Below the pieces are notes generated by a model. That model was not told the DNA's origin. It saw nothing but the letters and a program-made list of their open reading frames with translations, and searched no databases. The translations under genes were made by a program, and so were the position numbers. Below are positions 11,317 through 22,543 of a stretch of DNA of 64,000 nt, one piece after another. Source of the stretch: Hyposmocoma kahamanoa (lineage: Eukaryota > Arthropoda > Insecta > Lepidoptera > Cosmopterigidae); assembly GCF_003589595.1 (NCBI RefSeq), contig NW_020655294.1, positions 191,377 through 255,376 of the forward strand, in the 5' to 3' direction. The number at the start of each line of letters is the position of its first letter. Position 1 is the stretch's first letter.

Positions 11317-12028
11317 ATATCGGAAGGATGGAAGTTAGTAGATTGACGGCACGAATTTATAGAGCGAATATAGTTCGGAACATAAGTAAGTGAGGTAGAT
11401 TTGGACGTACATAACTCGATAAGATTGAGAATGTCCATAAAAAAGATCAGGTTAAAAATACCACGAATAGATGTGCAATCATCAAGAGAATGGTGAATGT
11501 GGAGGTTTGTAAGGAGTAGTGAGTGGAAGTTCATGGTTTCTGCCACTGGCGAGATAAGTGTGATGATACAGTCGATGCTCCAAGAAGATACCCGACCCCT
11601 AACCGTCTATTTGGTTCGGTGTAAATCAGTGTGAAGAAATGTGTTAAACAAGCTTAACCTTTAACCCGTGAGTCGTAAAATTCATTTTGGTATGACTACT
11701 TTATTGCATCATTAGTGAATGATTTTTAAACCAATTTCATCTTTTATCACATAACTAATTGATATTTATATATGAAACAAAAATCTGAAATTCAGTTACA
11801 CTTTTGTATGAATGCATAGGAAGGCTCTCAGAATTACAAGTTAGGCTATAAAAAAAAGGGTGTAAGGTATCTTAGGTCATCAACTGTATATATTTTTGTA
11901 AGTGTGTATTTGAATATCTGTCTGTCTCAAGGGGATTTCACGAAAGTTTGTCCCCAGCAATGGAGAACTTTTATCCTGGATAGAAGTTAGTAATCAATAA
12001 AAAATAGAAGGTGTGTTTTCTTTTTAAG
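11317..12028. other. Sequence between gap and orphan exon 2
   Basis: No gene or GT10 exon 1 homology was seen. It ends in an AT-rich stretch and the acceptor TTTTTAAG that precedes the orphan exon. Confidence 0.45.
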
Positions 12029-12284
12029 ATTCCTGCCGAATGGATCGTATTTAGATGCCACTGCCCAGAGACCCGAGGATTTGGCCAAAACAATAAATGA
12101 TATAATTAATAATCGGGACAGATATTATGATTTCTTCAGATGGCATAAGTATTACAGTATTCACGCCTCTAACGAAACTGCGGAAACAAATGAAATATGT
12201 GCATTTTGTGCATTTCTTAACGATCAAAAACATGTCTATAAAAAAAGTGTATACAAGCTTATTAATTATTTTTGGTTTTACTAG
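12029..12284 (+). CDS. Orphan GT10 exon 2 (intact)
   Basis: This matches the second exon of the GT10 genes in length, phase and motifs. It follows an acceptor (TTTTTAAG) and starts A-TTC so that it completes the split Arg, then encodes FLPNGSYLDA, RYYDFFRWHKYY, EICAFCAFLND and a terminal SVYKLINYFWFY before TAG. It is open throughout. No exon 1 was found on the plus strand between it and gene 2; a Penelope fragment and an assembly gap lie there. It could be a remnant, or the end of a gene whose first exon is missing from the assembly. Confidence 0.8.
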
Positions 12285-12339
12285 CAAATTTGGATTTCAC
12301 TAAACAAAAAAAAATATTGAAAATCATGATGGGTACTAT

Positions 12340-12500
12340 AATATTCATATATTTTTTGTGAAATTACTCCACTAGTTTGTTATAATTATTAATACCAACA
12401 TCGAACACAAAGAAAAACTCCTACGGTCTGACAGGCCACGAACCTGTAACTTATGCCAATCTATGGCAATCGCCTTACCAACTGAGCTACAGATCGAGTC
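12340..12500 (-). repeat. tRNA-like SINE with AT-rich tail
   Basis: On the minus strand: CTGTAGCTCAGTTGG (A box), GGTTCGTGGCCTGTCAGAC (B-box region), then CGATGTTGGTATTAATAATT and CAAACTAGTGGAGTAATTTC. The tail is shared with copies near 13690, 20220, 33130 and 36700. The arms do not fold as a real tRNA. Confidence 0.65.
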
Positions 12501-13011
12501 AGTAAACATTACAAATTACTCCATGCGTTTGTTATATAAACCTTTGTTTTTGATGTTAACGGTTTTTTGCCTTTGTGGCATCAGTGAGAAATCTATGAAA
12601 GTGTTTTTTCACTCAACCAGGTACCTTTATGGCTACCAGAGTTTGACAAGTGATGTCGCGTTAGCAATCGTAATATTGATTTTATTGTATATCATAATCT
12701 GTTTTACTACCACGATATTAATTAATTTTTTGTGAAATCACTCCGCAAGTTTGTTACGACAGGCCTTGTCAGATTGAAGGACTCTTTCTATGCGATCGCT
12801 CTTCGTAATGACTATTCAGCTTTGAATAGCTAGAAATTGTCACTTTCGTGAAACACAGATTAACAAAATAGAACGAAATTAAGAACATTATTTTGAGAAA
12901 AATGGATTTGAATAATAATATACATTATTTATTCAGACATTAAATTTTTTTAAAGTCCAATAGTGTAGTACACTAATTGATTAGGTTAGTATAATAATAA
13001 GTATAAAAATA

Positions 13012-13175
13012 ATGTGAGCATGACTGCGTTCTGGTTTTGAAGGGTAACATCAGACTTGGCAACTTATGTCTCAGGGTGACAGATTTTTGTCATTTAAAGC
13101 TCTGAGTTGCACTGAAACATCTTATGGAGAGACGTGTACCTTACCATTAGTTGCACGACATTTTCATAGTGGGAA
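13012..13175 (+). repeat. 280-bp dispersed repeat copy
   Basis: Reads AATGTGAGCATGACTGCGTT, GACTTGGCAACTTATGTCTC and AGAGACGTGTACCTTACC in family order. Confidence 0.65.
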
Positions 13176-13489
13176 CTCGTACCCAGTAGTGGGTATAATG
13201 AGTTGATGATGACTACAAAAGTATATGCCTCTCTTTGTTTGACTACACAACCCCAACAATTTTTATTCCCATGAAAATAAAATGAATAAAAATACAATAT
13301 AAAAATTAGTTAGCATAGCGTCTGCCGCGGTTTGCTAAAAGACGTCGGTTCGGAAGGAAAATTTTGTAAGTATTTTTTGGGTGGCGAAATACTTTCGTAG
13401 ATGGCGTTACGGTAAAAAAGTCGTCGAAAACCAAGTACACTCGATGCCCTCACTTAAGTATCCACTATTTGTATGACACTTAGTACAAA

Positions 13490-13725
13490 TAGTGTACATA
13501 AATGAGAGCACCGACTGTACAAAGATCCGACAACGAGCACAAAGAAAAACTTGTGAGATCTGTTGGTTCGTTCCGTGGCTTAGTTGGCATAGCACGGTTT
13601 GCTAGAAGACGTCGGTTCGAATCCGGCCGGATCGAAGGAATTTTTTCTGAGTATTCGATCTCTGTATTAATAATTATAACAAACTAGTGGAGTAATTTCA
13701 CAAAAAAATAATTGCATATCAATTC
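13490..13725 (+). mobile_element. tRNA-like SINE, second family
   Basis: Contains TTCGTTCCGTGGCTTAGTTG (A box) and GACGTCGGTTCGAATCCGG (B box), then GGATCGAAGGAATTTTTTC and the AT tail TTAATAATTATAACAAACTA. A partial copy of the same head sits at 13315-13370. Other copies are near 20400, 33200 (minus) and 36600. Confidence 0.75.
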
Positions 13726-13962
13726 AATACAAGTTTAAGTACAATATAAGATAAATATTTTTTTTATTGTATCCATGTGGACATTTCAATGCATTTTTAA
13801 ATCACATCTTCATAAAATGCATAAAAAAGTGTCTTTGAATCCCAAGCATGTTACGTGTAAATCCTAGAGTTATTATTCTTGAACTTTGCAGACGCTATTA
13901 AAAAACAAACCTTTGATATTTGTAATTTTCAAATCCAACTTCACATATTACTTTATGATATA

Positions 13963-14160
13963 ACAGGTTATAACAGGTTTGAAGGGTAAGAGTGCTTGTG
14001 AAATTACAGGCACATGTCAACTTATGTCTCTGGTTGACAGCTCAATATCAGTGCCCCTCAGATTTTTACGAGCTCAGAGTGGCACTGCAATTGTTATGGA
14101 CAGGCGTGTAGGCGTCGTTCAAGTCGTGTTCGTCACATGGTATTATGAAAAACTCTGATA
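13963..14160 (+). repeat. 280-bp dispersed repeat copy
   Basis: Reads GTTTGAAGGGTAAGAGTGC, GTCAACTTATGTCTCTGG and GCACTGCAATTGTTATGG, ending near TCGTGTTCGTCACATGG. Confidence 0.7.
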
Positions 14161-15190
14161 TTCGATCAATTTGATATTCGAGGTTAGCAGGCCAATTTTC
14201 GGTAATGATAAAAACTGTCACGACAGTGATCAGACTCATATTCATGTCATTTAAGTATTTGGTTCAGTTGTCTTTATTATCACAGTATTCATTCAATAAT
14301 AAGTGAAATATGATATATTCTTTATTGTACAAAGAAAAGACACATGAAACACACGTTACAATGGACATATACAAAGGTGATTGTATGTTATTTTATTAAA
14401 AAAAAAAACAAATCTTACCCTAATAATAAAGCTACGTGGGATCATACGACGCAAAGTGATTCAATCACAAGAAATGAAAATCAGAAAAACATATGAACTA
14501 AATGAAACAAATTATGTGAAATTTTATAACTCTCCTGATTCAGCTCAAAAATGTTACCAACTAATTTCGTTGGTAGTACCGTTAAACCTAGAGGAGGTAG
14601 AATAGATTCTAAAAAGATGCATGACACGATAACTTTAGCAATATTAGTAACAATAATTCCGAAGTTTACCTCTAGATGGCTTTGGCATAGAAAACGCAAT
14701 TACTGAATCGCGGTGTTAAGGTTTTCCCTAATGTAATGACCTGTCACTAGTATCTTGTATGAACCTGATCTATTCTTCTACTTCTCAAGTTATTATTGAT
14801 CGATTCAACGATTTCATTTCTACGGTTATCCTCATTAGTAAGGAAGCATATCGAACACGCGCCAGTCGCGCCCATCTTTCGGCACAGGTTACGAGAACAC
14901 CTCTGAGTGAGTGTCTTTTTGTACAATTTGCTCGGGACGGAAACGGGACGAATTCCTTTCATTAGACACAAGCTTCTGTTCAATAAATCAAATCTTCTTC
15001 ACCAAATTTCGTCGTTTGATTCCTAGACGTAGTAAGGGGACACCAGCTAGCCGATCAAACCTCTACCACCCCTTACTACAGTTGTCATTTTGCAGATGGG
15101 ACCTTATTAAACCAAGAGTGCGAAATAAAAGAAAAACTAACTGACGTCATTTATGAACCTTGTAGGAATATTTCGGAAAACAAATTTAAT
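14161..15190. other. Unrecognised intergenic stretch
   Basis: The text around 14315-14340 (ATTCTTTATTGTACAAAG) resembles the 3' end of a LINE and recurs near 59965. Overlapping open frames at 14747-15144 on both strands have no motif I recognise and are most likely repeat-derived. Confidence 0.35.
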
Positions 15191-15246
15191 TAAAAAAAAA
15201 AAATTATTTATTACATAGTAATGCGCACTGCATTTGACCTTTCATT

Positions 15247-15425
15247 TCACCTGATGGAAAGTGACGATGGCGAATGCATACCTAAATAACGCCTATTCAG
15301 TCTTGCCTTGAAAAGGCCCAAGTTATACCGTTCGAGGAACAAGTCTGCAGACAGGAAATTCCACTCCATAGCAGTTCGCCATATAAATGAGGAAGCGAAG
15401 CGCTTGGTGCTAACCCTTGGAATAT
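15247..15425 (-). pseudogene. C-terminal remnant of a non-LTR retrotransposon ORF2
   Basis: The minus strand encodes FIWRTAMEWNFLSADLF, then ERYNLGLFKARLNRRYLG, ending TGA at 15249-15247. This is the typical tail of jockey-type reverse transcriptases (WN-LP-DLF, YNLG-FK-R-NR). The rest of the element is absent. Confidence 0.7.
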
Positions 15426-15515
15426 CCGCAACATAGGGGTAGAATCCAAGCCCACGTCTAGTTCCCCGTGATGGAAATGTGAAGGTGGAATTAAATCGTG
15501 TAATCCTATCTCCAT

Positions 15516-16157
15516 AGGTCTCCGTTATATATCCTTACCTTTTATTGGTAGGATATACCGAGAAGCAGGCAACTTTCCGGTGGTGTTAACAATTCAATGC
15601 TATGAATATTGATCATGTAATTTTGTAACACCACAGCCCAATGACTATTATTTTAGTTACGTCGTCTTATGGCTAAATGCATTTGTTGTATTGGTATTGA
15701 ACATAGCATTTTGTACTGTAGACTCAGGGCCTCTGTGGCACACCTAACTCGTTTCCGGGTCAGCTTCCACTTATAGTACTCTTCACTCTCCTGGGACTTG
15801 TTTCTACATTACTGCTTCCATTTGTGGGACAGTCGTAGCTGTAAAGGACATTAATCTTGTAAAGCTGCCTGTACACGTTGTATCCATAATAAACTGCATA
15901 TTCATACCTGCCTTTTTTGTTGTCTGTACCTACTTCGCTCCTTTTATAGCACTACAATATATTATTCTTTTCGCCATTTCACCCATTTTTTAAATAATTA
16001 TCTTTTTAGTAAAACAATACCCTGAACTAATAATGGACAATAATATTCTTGTTTGTTGGTACAACTCTATTTTCATCGATGTATGGCTATGATAATGTAC
16101 TTGCAAAGTGGACACGTGAGAATTGAAAAGCAATAAAATATTTAAAAGAGGAAAAAT
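15516..16157. other. Upstream region of gene 3
   Basis: AT-rich. AATGGACAATAATATTCTTG at about 16031-16050 matches AATGGACAATATTATTCTT upstream of gene 7 (near 54193), and a similar word lies upstream of genes 5 and 6. It may be an ancestral promoter element. Confidence 0.45.
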
Positions 16158-18065
16158 ATGAATAAAATTATAGTAATATTTAAATTATTTATTATTTCTA
16201 ATGCCATTGAACACGAGAAAGACAACTCATTGATATATATACTTTTGTGGACAGCGTACATGACACCGGCATTAAATAACGAACAAGGACAAGTTTATTT
16301 CATCAACAGAAAATGTAGATTCCAAAATTGTTACGTTACTAGTGACAAATCATATCTTAAAACTGTAAAAGACTTTGATATTATATTGTTCAATTCGAGG
16401 ACTCTTGATTACAATATCACATTTCCGTCCGCACGTTCCGAAGAACAGAAGTATGTTTTCATGAGTGAAGAATCGCCGGCTGTATATCCTTTGCCTAAAG
16501 GCTACAATGGATTTTTCAATTTGACTTGGACATATAAACTAGATTCGGATGCCATTTGGTGATTTTTAATAATACGAAACAAAAAAGGTGAAATAATTGG
16601 ACCGTCAAGAAAAAATATTAAATGGATAGATTTCAAAGACATGAAACCGGCGAATGAAGAAATAAAACGCAAATTGCTGAAGAAAAACAAAGCTGTAGCT
16701 TGGTTTGTGTCTCATTGCGATACACCGAGCAGACGTGAGGAGTTAGCCAAAGACCTAAATGAAGAATTAAGAAAATATAATCTTAAAGTTGATTTTTATG
16801 GGCAGTGTTACAACCCTTCGTGTGAAGGAGAGTGTGGGAAAACTGAAGGAGATAAATGTTTTGCAATAATAGAATCTGATTATTATTTTTATTTGTCGTT
16901 TGAGAATTCAATGTGCGAAGATTATGTGACGGAAAAGATATTAATAGCCACAAAACACTATGCAGTGCCGATTATTAATGGTGGTGCAGATTATAACAGG
17001 TAAACACCTACTGTATTACTTAACAGGATCGATAGTAGAGCTTAAAAAACAACAAAAACGGAAAATGTAACTCGATCTCGATGGCCTAGCAGTTTGCATT
17101 GTGGGCGCTGGTGATGTGGTTCTAGTTACGATTCCCGGTAGTATTGATTTGGAAGATGAACTTTTGAAAATTGGTTCCGGTCTGGACATTCAATATAGTG
17201 CCCATGAGTGAATTACGTTGCTTTCGTACTCATAATACAGGAAATTCCTTAGTTTGATTTTCTTATTCTTATTCTTCTTATATCTTAATTGTGAGACAGT
17301 CTCCATACACCGTTGCCGTTGTCATAACGCGTATACCATCTATTAATAATTTTAAAAAAACAATGATCTGGTTTGAGATTTATGTCTAACGTCATGACAA
17401 CGAATCATCAATTGATTTTGTCCTTTATTAATTCTGCTAAAGTCTTTAAATTATTAAACGGAAAATAAATAAAAAGAAAAAGTGTGGAATGGCAAAAACA
17501 TGTACAATAAGTATGACGTAACTAAGACTGATAATTACGATCATATTTCTGACATAGAAGCCAATTACAGGCATAATCTACACGGGAATTATAAATTTAG
17601 TATTGGTTCACTACAGATAATGAAATTAAAAACAAAAACTAAATAGAACTAAGGGACGGATTCAAACTATAACGCAGAAATGCTCAAATACATACGAGCA
17701 TTTCTTATAAGATTTAAATAGATTAGGTGGCAGTATTTCCCTATGCAATTGTTGTGTTTTGGTGGCAACACTTTGGACGTAACATACAGTAAAATTGTTG
17801 CAGATTTTTACCACCTGGATCATATTTGGATGTAAATTCTTTAGGACATGGAGCTTTGGCAGCAATTATAAACGATACAATTGCAAACAAAGAGAAATAC
17901 TATGACTATTTCAAATGGCATAATCATTATAGTATCCACGCCTCGAATGAGAGTGCAGACAGCGACGAAATCTGTGCATTTTGTGCTTTTCTCAATGATG
18001 AAAAACATTCATATACAAGAAGCGTGTACACACACTTAAGTGTCTTTTGGAAGTATTATTACTGA
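16158..18065 (+). pseudogene. GT10 fucosyltransferase-like gene 3 with one in-frame stop
   Basis: Exon 1 is 16158-16999 and exon 2 is 17804-18065, with an 804-bp intron (donor AG|GTAAAC, acceptor TTGCAG|A). The frame is continuous apart from TGA at 16560-16562, where paralogs have Lys or Arg (context DAIW-stop-FLIIRNKKGE). All GT10 motifs survive: NGFFNLTWTYKLDSD, WFVSHCDTPSRRE, DFYGQC, YYFYLSFENSMCEDYVTEK and VPIINGGADYNR, then PPGSYLDV, YYDYFKW and CAFCAFLND. No frameshift is present, so the stop is recent, polymorphic, a read error or read through. It is the closest relative of gene 1, especially in exon 2. If translated only to the stop it would be a 134-residue product without the catalytic motifs. 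Confidence 0.85.
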
Positions 18066-18617
18066 ATGTGTTCCAAACCTTATTGTTTTTTATGTAAATC
18101 AGACACACGGTTTTCCATAACCTCATTTGATGTCAAGGGATATGCGTCTGCGTCTTCAGTTTAGATTTGAATAGCCCTTTTGCAGTTTTCGGGAAATACA
18201 GTAGCGGTATATAGGGCCAGTCGAAATTATAAAACAGACGGTGCTGGCGGTCAGATGTAATACGTTGACCCGGCGGTTTAAGCACTGTAGTGAGCAAGCT
18301 AAAATCACGCTTTTCAAGGTCTATTGCCAAGTACACTACACGTGCAACTGGTATAACTTTACGCAGAAGGCCATTATCGCCTTTCGCATCTAATATAATA
18401 ACGGCTTCAGGATGTTGACGGGGCTGCCTCGCTTCTGTAGCGCATCGGGAATGACTATTACGCCATCATGGGCAAAACGACGACCTCGCTACTCTGCTGA
18501 CTGCGGATCAACTCCATCCTGATGACCGTGGTAGGGAGATATGATTCCTCCATTATGCGCCATTTCCTCCAGGGGCTTGTTAGCAAAAGGTGTTTCTGAG
18601 AAAAAGAATTTCCTGAT
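18066..18617. other. Region downstream of gene 3
   Basis: The minus strand has open pieces (YIPLLYFPKTAKGLFKSKL and GGIISPYHGHQDGVDPQSAE) that look like a decayed element, but no family could be assigned. Confidence 0.3.
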
Positions 18618-18898
18618 CATTGACTTACAATTATATGGACGTCGGGTCCGCGCTAAAAAGTGTCCGAACTTATAGGGCGTTAAAATCGTATACAGAGCGT
18701 CATTCACGCTTTAGTCTTCGTTTGTTCGACTGACAGCGAAGCAAGCAAAATTAGACAGTACTGCGATGACATTACAATTTAAATTCAACGTTTTAGCTTT
18801 TTCATATTCCTTTATATGTCCTTTAAATAGGTTGACTTGGGACATTTTTTTCGTGGTTTTTGTATTAGATCCGTCGTCCATTTATTCGTAAGTCAATG
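18618..18898 (-). mobile_element. MITE B, copy 1 (281 bp, 8-bp TSD)
   Basis: The ends CATTGACTTAC and GTAAGTCAATG are inverted, with similarity extending about 30 bp inward (ATGGACG-CGG-TC). It is flanked by exact 8-bp duplications TTCCTGAT (18610-18617 and 18899-18906). The body matches 52578-52854 in inverted orientation. It has no coding capacity. An 8-bp duplication points to a hAT, P or Merlin-type transposase supplied elsewhere. Confidence 0.93.
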
Positions 18899-19431
18899 TT
18901 CCTGATAAACACTATTATATGTATTAGTATTTAGTATTATTTCTGTTCGTGATTTTTCTTTGTTATCTGAATTAAAGATGAAATTAATTCAAAAGTTTTG
19001 GTGAATTGTTGTTTGTTTTCTTTTTTTTTTAATAAGTAATGAAGACATGCTTAGCCACAATCACGCCTGATGTTAAGCGGTGATGTGACCTACGATGGTA
19101 TGCGTTTGTTACCCAATCACGCAGAAATAATTCAACGAATTTGGATTCTATTTTATATATAAATAGTTATGCAATCTAAATCTCAAATAATGTTCATTTT
19201 ATAGACAAGAAAATTGATTAAACTCTAGTACTTGTTTGTAAGGCAGATTCCCTTGAGAAGAATGAGTAAGAAGCTCTAGGAGTTGCTTCTTGTAAATAAA
19301 TATTTGTACATGTTTACAATTTGCAATATTTATTTCAAAGACACAACCTCCATGAGATAAACGTGTCATTTCAATGGTTTTTTAAGCTAATATAATTGGA
19401 AGAAGCTAATATTTTTCTTTATGATATCAAG

Positions 19432-19715
19432 TGACGGGACGAACAACTCGTGTACCTGAGGGTAAGCGAAACGCGTGTCCATAACAGTTGCAGTGCCACT
19501 CAGAGCTTTAAAATGCGAACATCTGAGGGGCACTGTCACTGCGCTCGTCATCCTGAGACATAAGTTGATAAGTCTCATTGTGATTGTAATTTCACCAGCA
19601 ACCTTACCCTTCAAAATCGGAACGCAGTAATGCTCACGTTACTGCTTGGCGGCAGAAATAGGTAAGGTGGCAGTACTTCCCGGGACGAACTCTTTGACAA
19701 CGATTTCTACAGCTA
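19432..19715 (-). repeat. 280-bp dispersed repeat copy (near full length)
   Basis: Runs from TGACGGGACGAACAACTCGT through CCATAACAGTTGCAGTGCC, TCCTGAGACATAAGTTGA and CTCACGTTACTGCTTGG to CTTCCCGGGACGAACTC. Confidence 0.8.
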
Positions 19716-19739
19716 CATATAATAAACCCTTAATACAAA

Positions 19740-19840
19740 GATCGAATACAAAAAAATCATTCAATCGGGCTGGACTCGAACCAGCGTATTCACCATACCG
19801 TGGCTGATGCTCTACCAACTGTGCTACGGAACAAATCAAT
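19740..19840 (-). repeat. tRNA-like SINE head
   Basis: On the minus strand: TTCCGTAGCACAGTTGGTAG (A box) and CGCTGGTTCGAGTCCAGCC (B box), then a T-run and TATTCGATCTTTGTATTAAG. The acceptor stem does not pair, so this is a SINE rather than a tRNA gene. Confidence 0.65.
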
Positions 19841-20164
19841 AGATCTTACGAACTTTGAATTTTTATTGAACTAAGTCGTTATTGTAATTGCAAGATTAGG
19901 TAAAGGTGGTGGTGGTGGTAGAAGACGTCATTTGCGTCGTTGTTGGCTATCGGACTAACTAGTGCAAATGGTATCAAGCGGTGTTAGTATTAAAACCGAT
20001 GTCGCCACGCACACACCTATAAGCTAGTCTTACATCTTCTTCGTAGATTACACTTTTAAGATTTGAGAGACTCTGGATAGTTTTTTATTTATTTTTACTT
20101 TAATTATTAAGGACACACCAATTACAACAATTAAATAAACATTTTTTACCAATTAAGTGTATTG

Positions 20165-20460
20165 AATATCAGAATGTTTCACTACCATGATAGTTAATTA
20201 TTTTTTTGTGAAATTACTCCACTAGTTTTGTTATAATTATTCATACAAAGATCGAACACTTGGAAAAATTTCCTTCGATCCGGCTGGACTGAACATCATA
20301 GATGTTCAGAAGACGTTAGAAAACCAACACAAACACCTACAACAAGTTCATAGGAAAATTTTTAAGGTCCGCTGGTTCGTTCCGTGGCTTAGGTACCATA
20401 GCGTCTTGCACGACTTTCCAATCCAGCCGGATCGAAAGATCTTTTCACCCAATTATTTAA
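20165..20460. repeat. Inverted pair of tRNA-like SINE pieces
   Basis: A minus-sense half (TTCCTTCGATCCGGCTGGA near 20268) faces a plus-sense half (TTCGTTCCGTGGCTTAGG, then TCCAGCCGGATCGAAAG near 20423). The left side carries the shared tail TTTTTGTGAAATTACTCCAC. Confidence 0.6.
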
Positions 20461-20861
20461 AAATAATTATATGAAATTAAGTACCTTCGAAGTATCCCTT
20501 TTCACAATAACGCAAACATTCTGAGAATTTTATTTAGTATGGGACCACGGGGTGGTAAACATCTTGTGTCGTCTACTGCAGTGATAGTAGTTGGGCGCAG
20601 AATTTTGTACGTAATCGCATGTTGGTATTTCATGCACCTAACCTCCTACGAATTATAACCAAGACAACCCAACACAAATGTAGTAGGATACATGTAAGAA
20701 TAGTATCCATTCACTCGCTTGTATAAACGTCTAAGAAACGCTTTGGGCACTTTCTCTAACATAATGATTATATGAGATTTGACGTAGATTCCATACGTTC
20801 ACGTTCACAAATAAGCGATTCAAGTATAAACCTTTTGGGGATAAAAAAAATTATACTTAGT

Positions 20862-21150
20862 AGTAGTAGAGCTCTATGTGAAAGAGTTCGTCCAGGGAAA
20901 TACTGCCACCTTACCTATGTCTGCCGCCAAGCAGTAATTTTAATGTTGTATATTACTGCATTCCGGTTTGGAAAGTTAAAGGTGCAGGTGAAATTACAGG
21001 CACATGGGATTTCTCAGCTTATGTCTCAAGGTGACGGGCGCAGTGGCAGCGCCCCTAAGAAATTTGCGATTAATATCTTTCTGTAGCACTGAAACTGTTA
21101 TAGATAGGCGATTCGCTTACCATTAGGCGTGCGACTTGTTCATCCCTTCA
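20862..21150 (+). repeat. 280-bp dispersed repeat copy (near full length)
   Basis: Starts AGTAGAGCTCTATGTGAAAG and runs through CAAGCAGTAATTTTAATG, TGAAATTACAGGCACATGGG and GGCGATTCGCTTACC to GACTTGTTCATCCCTTCAC. Confidence 0.78.
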
Positions 21151-21744
21151 CTTGGTTAGTATAGGTACATGGTGGAATGTCGATTCCAGTCCTGTCTTTT
21201 TTATTTTTTCTTATTTTACGTTTCTCTTTTCACAGTTCTGCGCATTATTTTACAATTGAATATGTGAATCCCATACGGGTTGGAGACTTCACACGGGTGC
21301 TTGTAATCCTACTCAGGATTTCAGTGTGCCAGTTTCGGGGTGCACAAAAGGTTAACAACCTGGTTAACAATCTGCGGACCTTACGCCACTGATAATGCTT
21401 GCCATTGACACTATAAGAAGAACTATGCCAGTTTTTTTTCGACTTGCAAGTTTCGTCGCAATGTTTTCCTTTACTACGTACATGCCACCACAGGGAATTA
21501 GAACCTCTCCATTGAGAAGCAAATGTTCCCTCAATGGGCTACTACAGCTTAATGTAAATATAATATGCCTGCAATAGTAATTAATCCCACTGCCGCTCAA
21601 TACATCGAATAACAAATTAAGGTATGTACAATAGCATGTTTGTTCACATGTTACTTTGGCCTACTCCACTAGTCCCTACCAGCTGTGCCCCCTGGTAGTT
21701 TCAGTGAGTTGTTGTGCCCTTCCTCGTAAAACTTTGTCCCAATT

Positions 21745-21835
21745 GCTTCAACAAATGTGTGTATAGTTGAAATGGCGGTTCTTTAGCGCATTCTCTTCTC
21801 CACTGCGTTTTTTATTCAGTAAATGCGTCTAAAGT
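21745..21835 (+). repeat. Single unit of the ~70-bp minisatellite of 55.6-56.3 kb
   Basis: Reads TTCAACAAATGTGTG, GGCGGTTCTTTAGCGCA and TCTCCACTGCG, matching the consensus of the tandem units further right. Confidence 0.5.
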
Positions 21836-22543
21836 CAAAACAGCTTTTTTCTTCCAGTGGCATTACAACGTAGCACATGTGCAGCTAGTTATGTGAAGAT
21901 GCGCCCGTCGATCGTCATCCCACGTTTTTTCACCCTTTTCTCTGCTTCATGACAACCTACTTTGAAATTTTGAATCGTTCTTTAATTCCTTTTCTTCGTT
22001 CCGTCGCCACTCTCTACTAAATTTCCGAAACGAGCAGACGCTCGAGTTCATATCAAATTCTGGCTAGTTATACCATTGAAAATCATATAACCTAACTGCT
22101 TGTAAAGAATAATATTTGAACAAACACAGGCCGTTTTGGGCCTTACCTTTATCTTTATCTTTCCTCCTTTGCCTGTTCTTTGTCTATTCTTATTTTACAA
22201 TAAATGATGTGGACCGAGCCTTTCATTTAATTACTAAAATCCTACGGCCACAGTTATTTAAAATTACCTACCAGTCTATAACAAATATAGTTTGTACAGA
22301 ATATAGGTGATTTTGGGTGAAGATCAAGCTAAATCAATAATATATAATTGTTATAGGTCATGTAACTTTTTGTTTGTAGCCAAATTATAAATTTATCAAA
22401 CAATCGTAGAAATTCTTATCATGATAAACAATGAACTACATTTTTTGATTTCTGAATTTTGTTAGCCAGTTATAACAGACTCAAAAACGTGTCAGCAAAG
22501 AGTAGGCGTTCAAGAATTGTACATATCATATATTAATGCCAAA
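21836..22543. other. Upstream region of gene 4
   Basis: No repeat family was recognised. ATAAACAATGAACTAC near 22424 is a weak match to the word upstream of other family members. Confidence 0.4.

Noticed and set aside
12463..12735. 90-codon plus-strand frame with hydrophobic stretches
   Set aside because: It starts inside a tRNA-like SINE and has no conserved motif; AT-rich DNA readily gives such frames.
16560..16562. TGA as selenocysteine or programmed readthrough
   Set aside because: No paralog has Cys or Sec at this site, and no recognisable readthrough context was seen; a point mutation is simpler.
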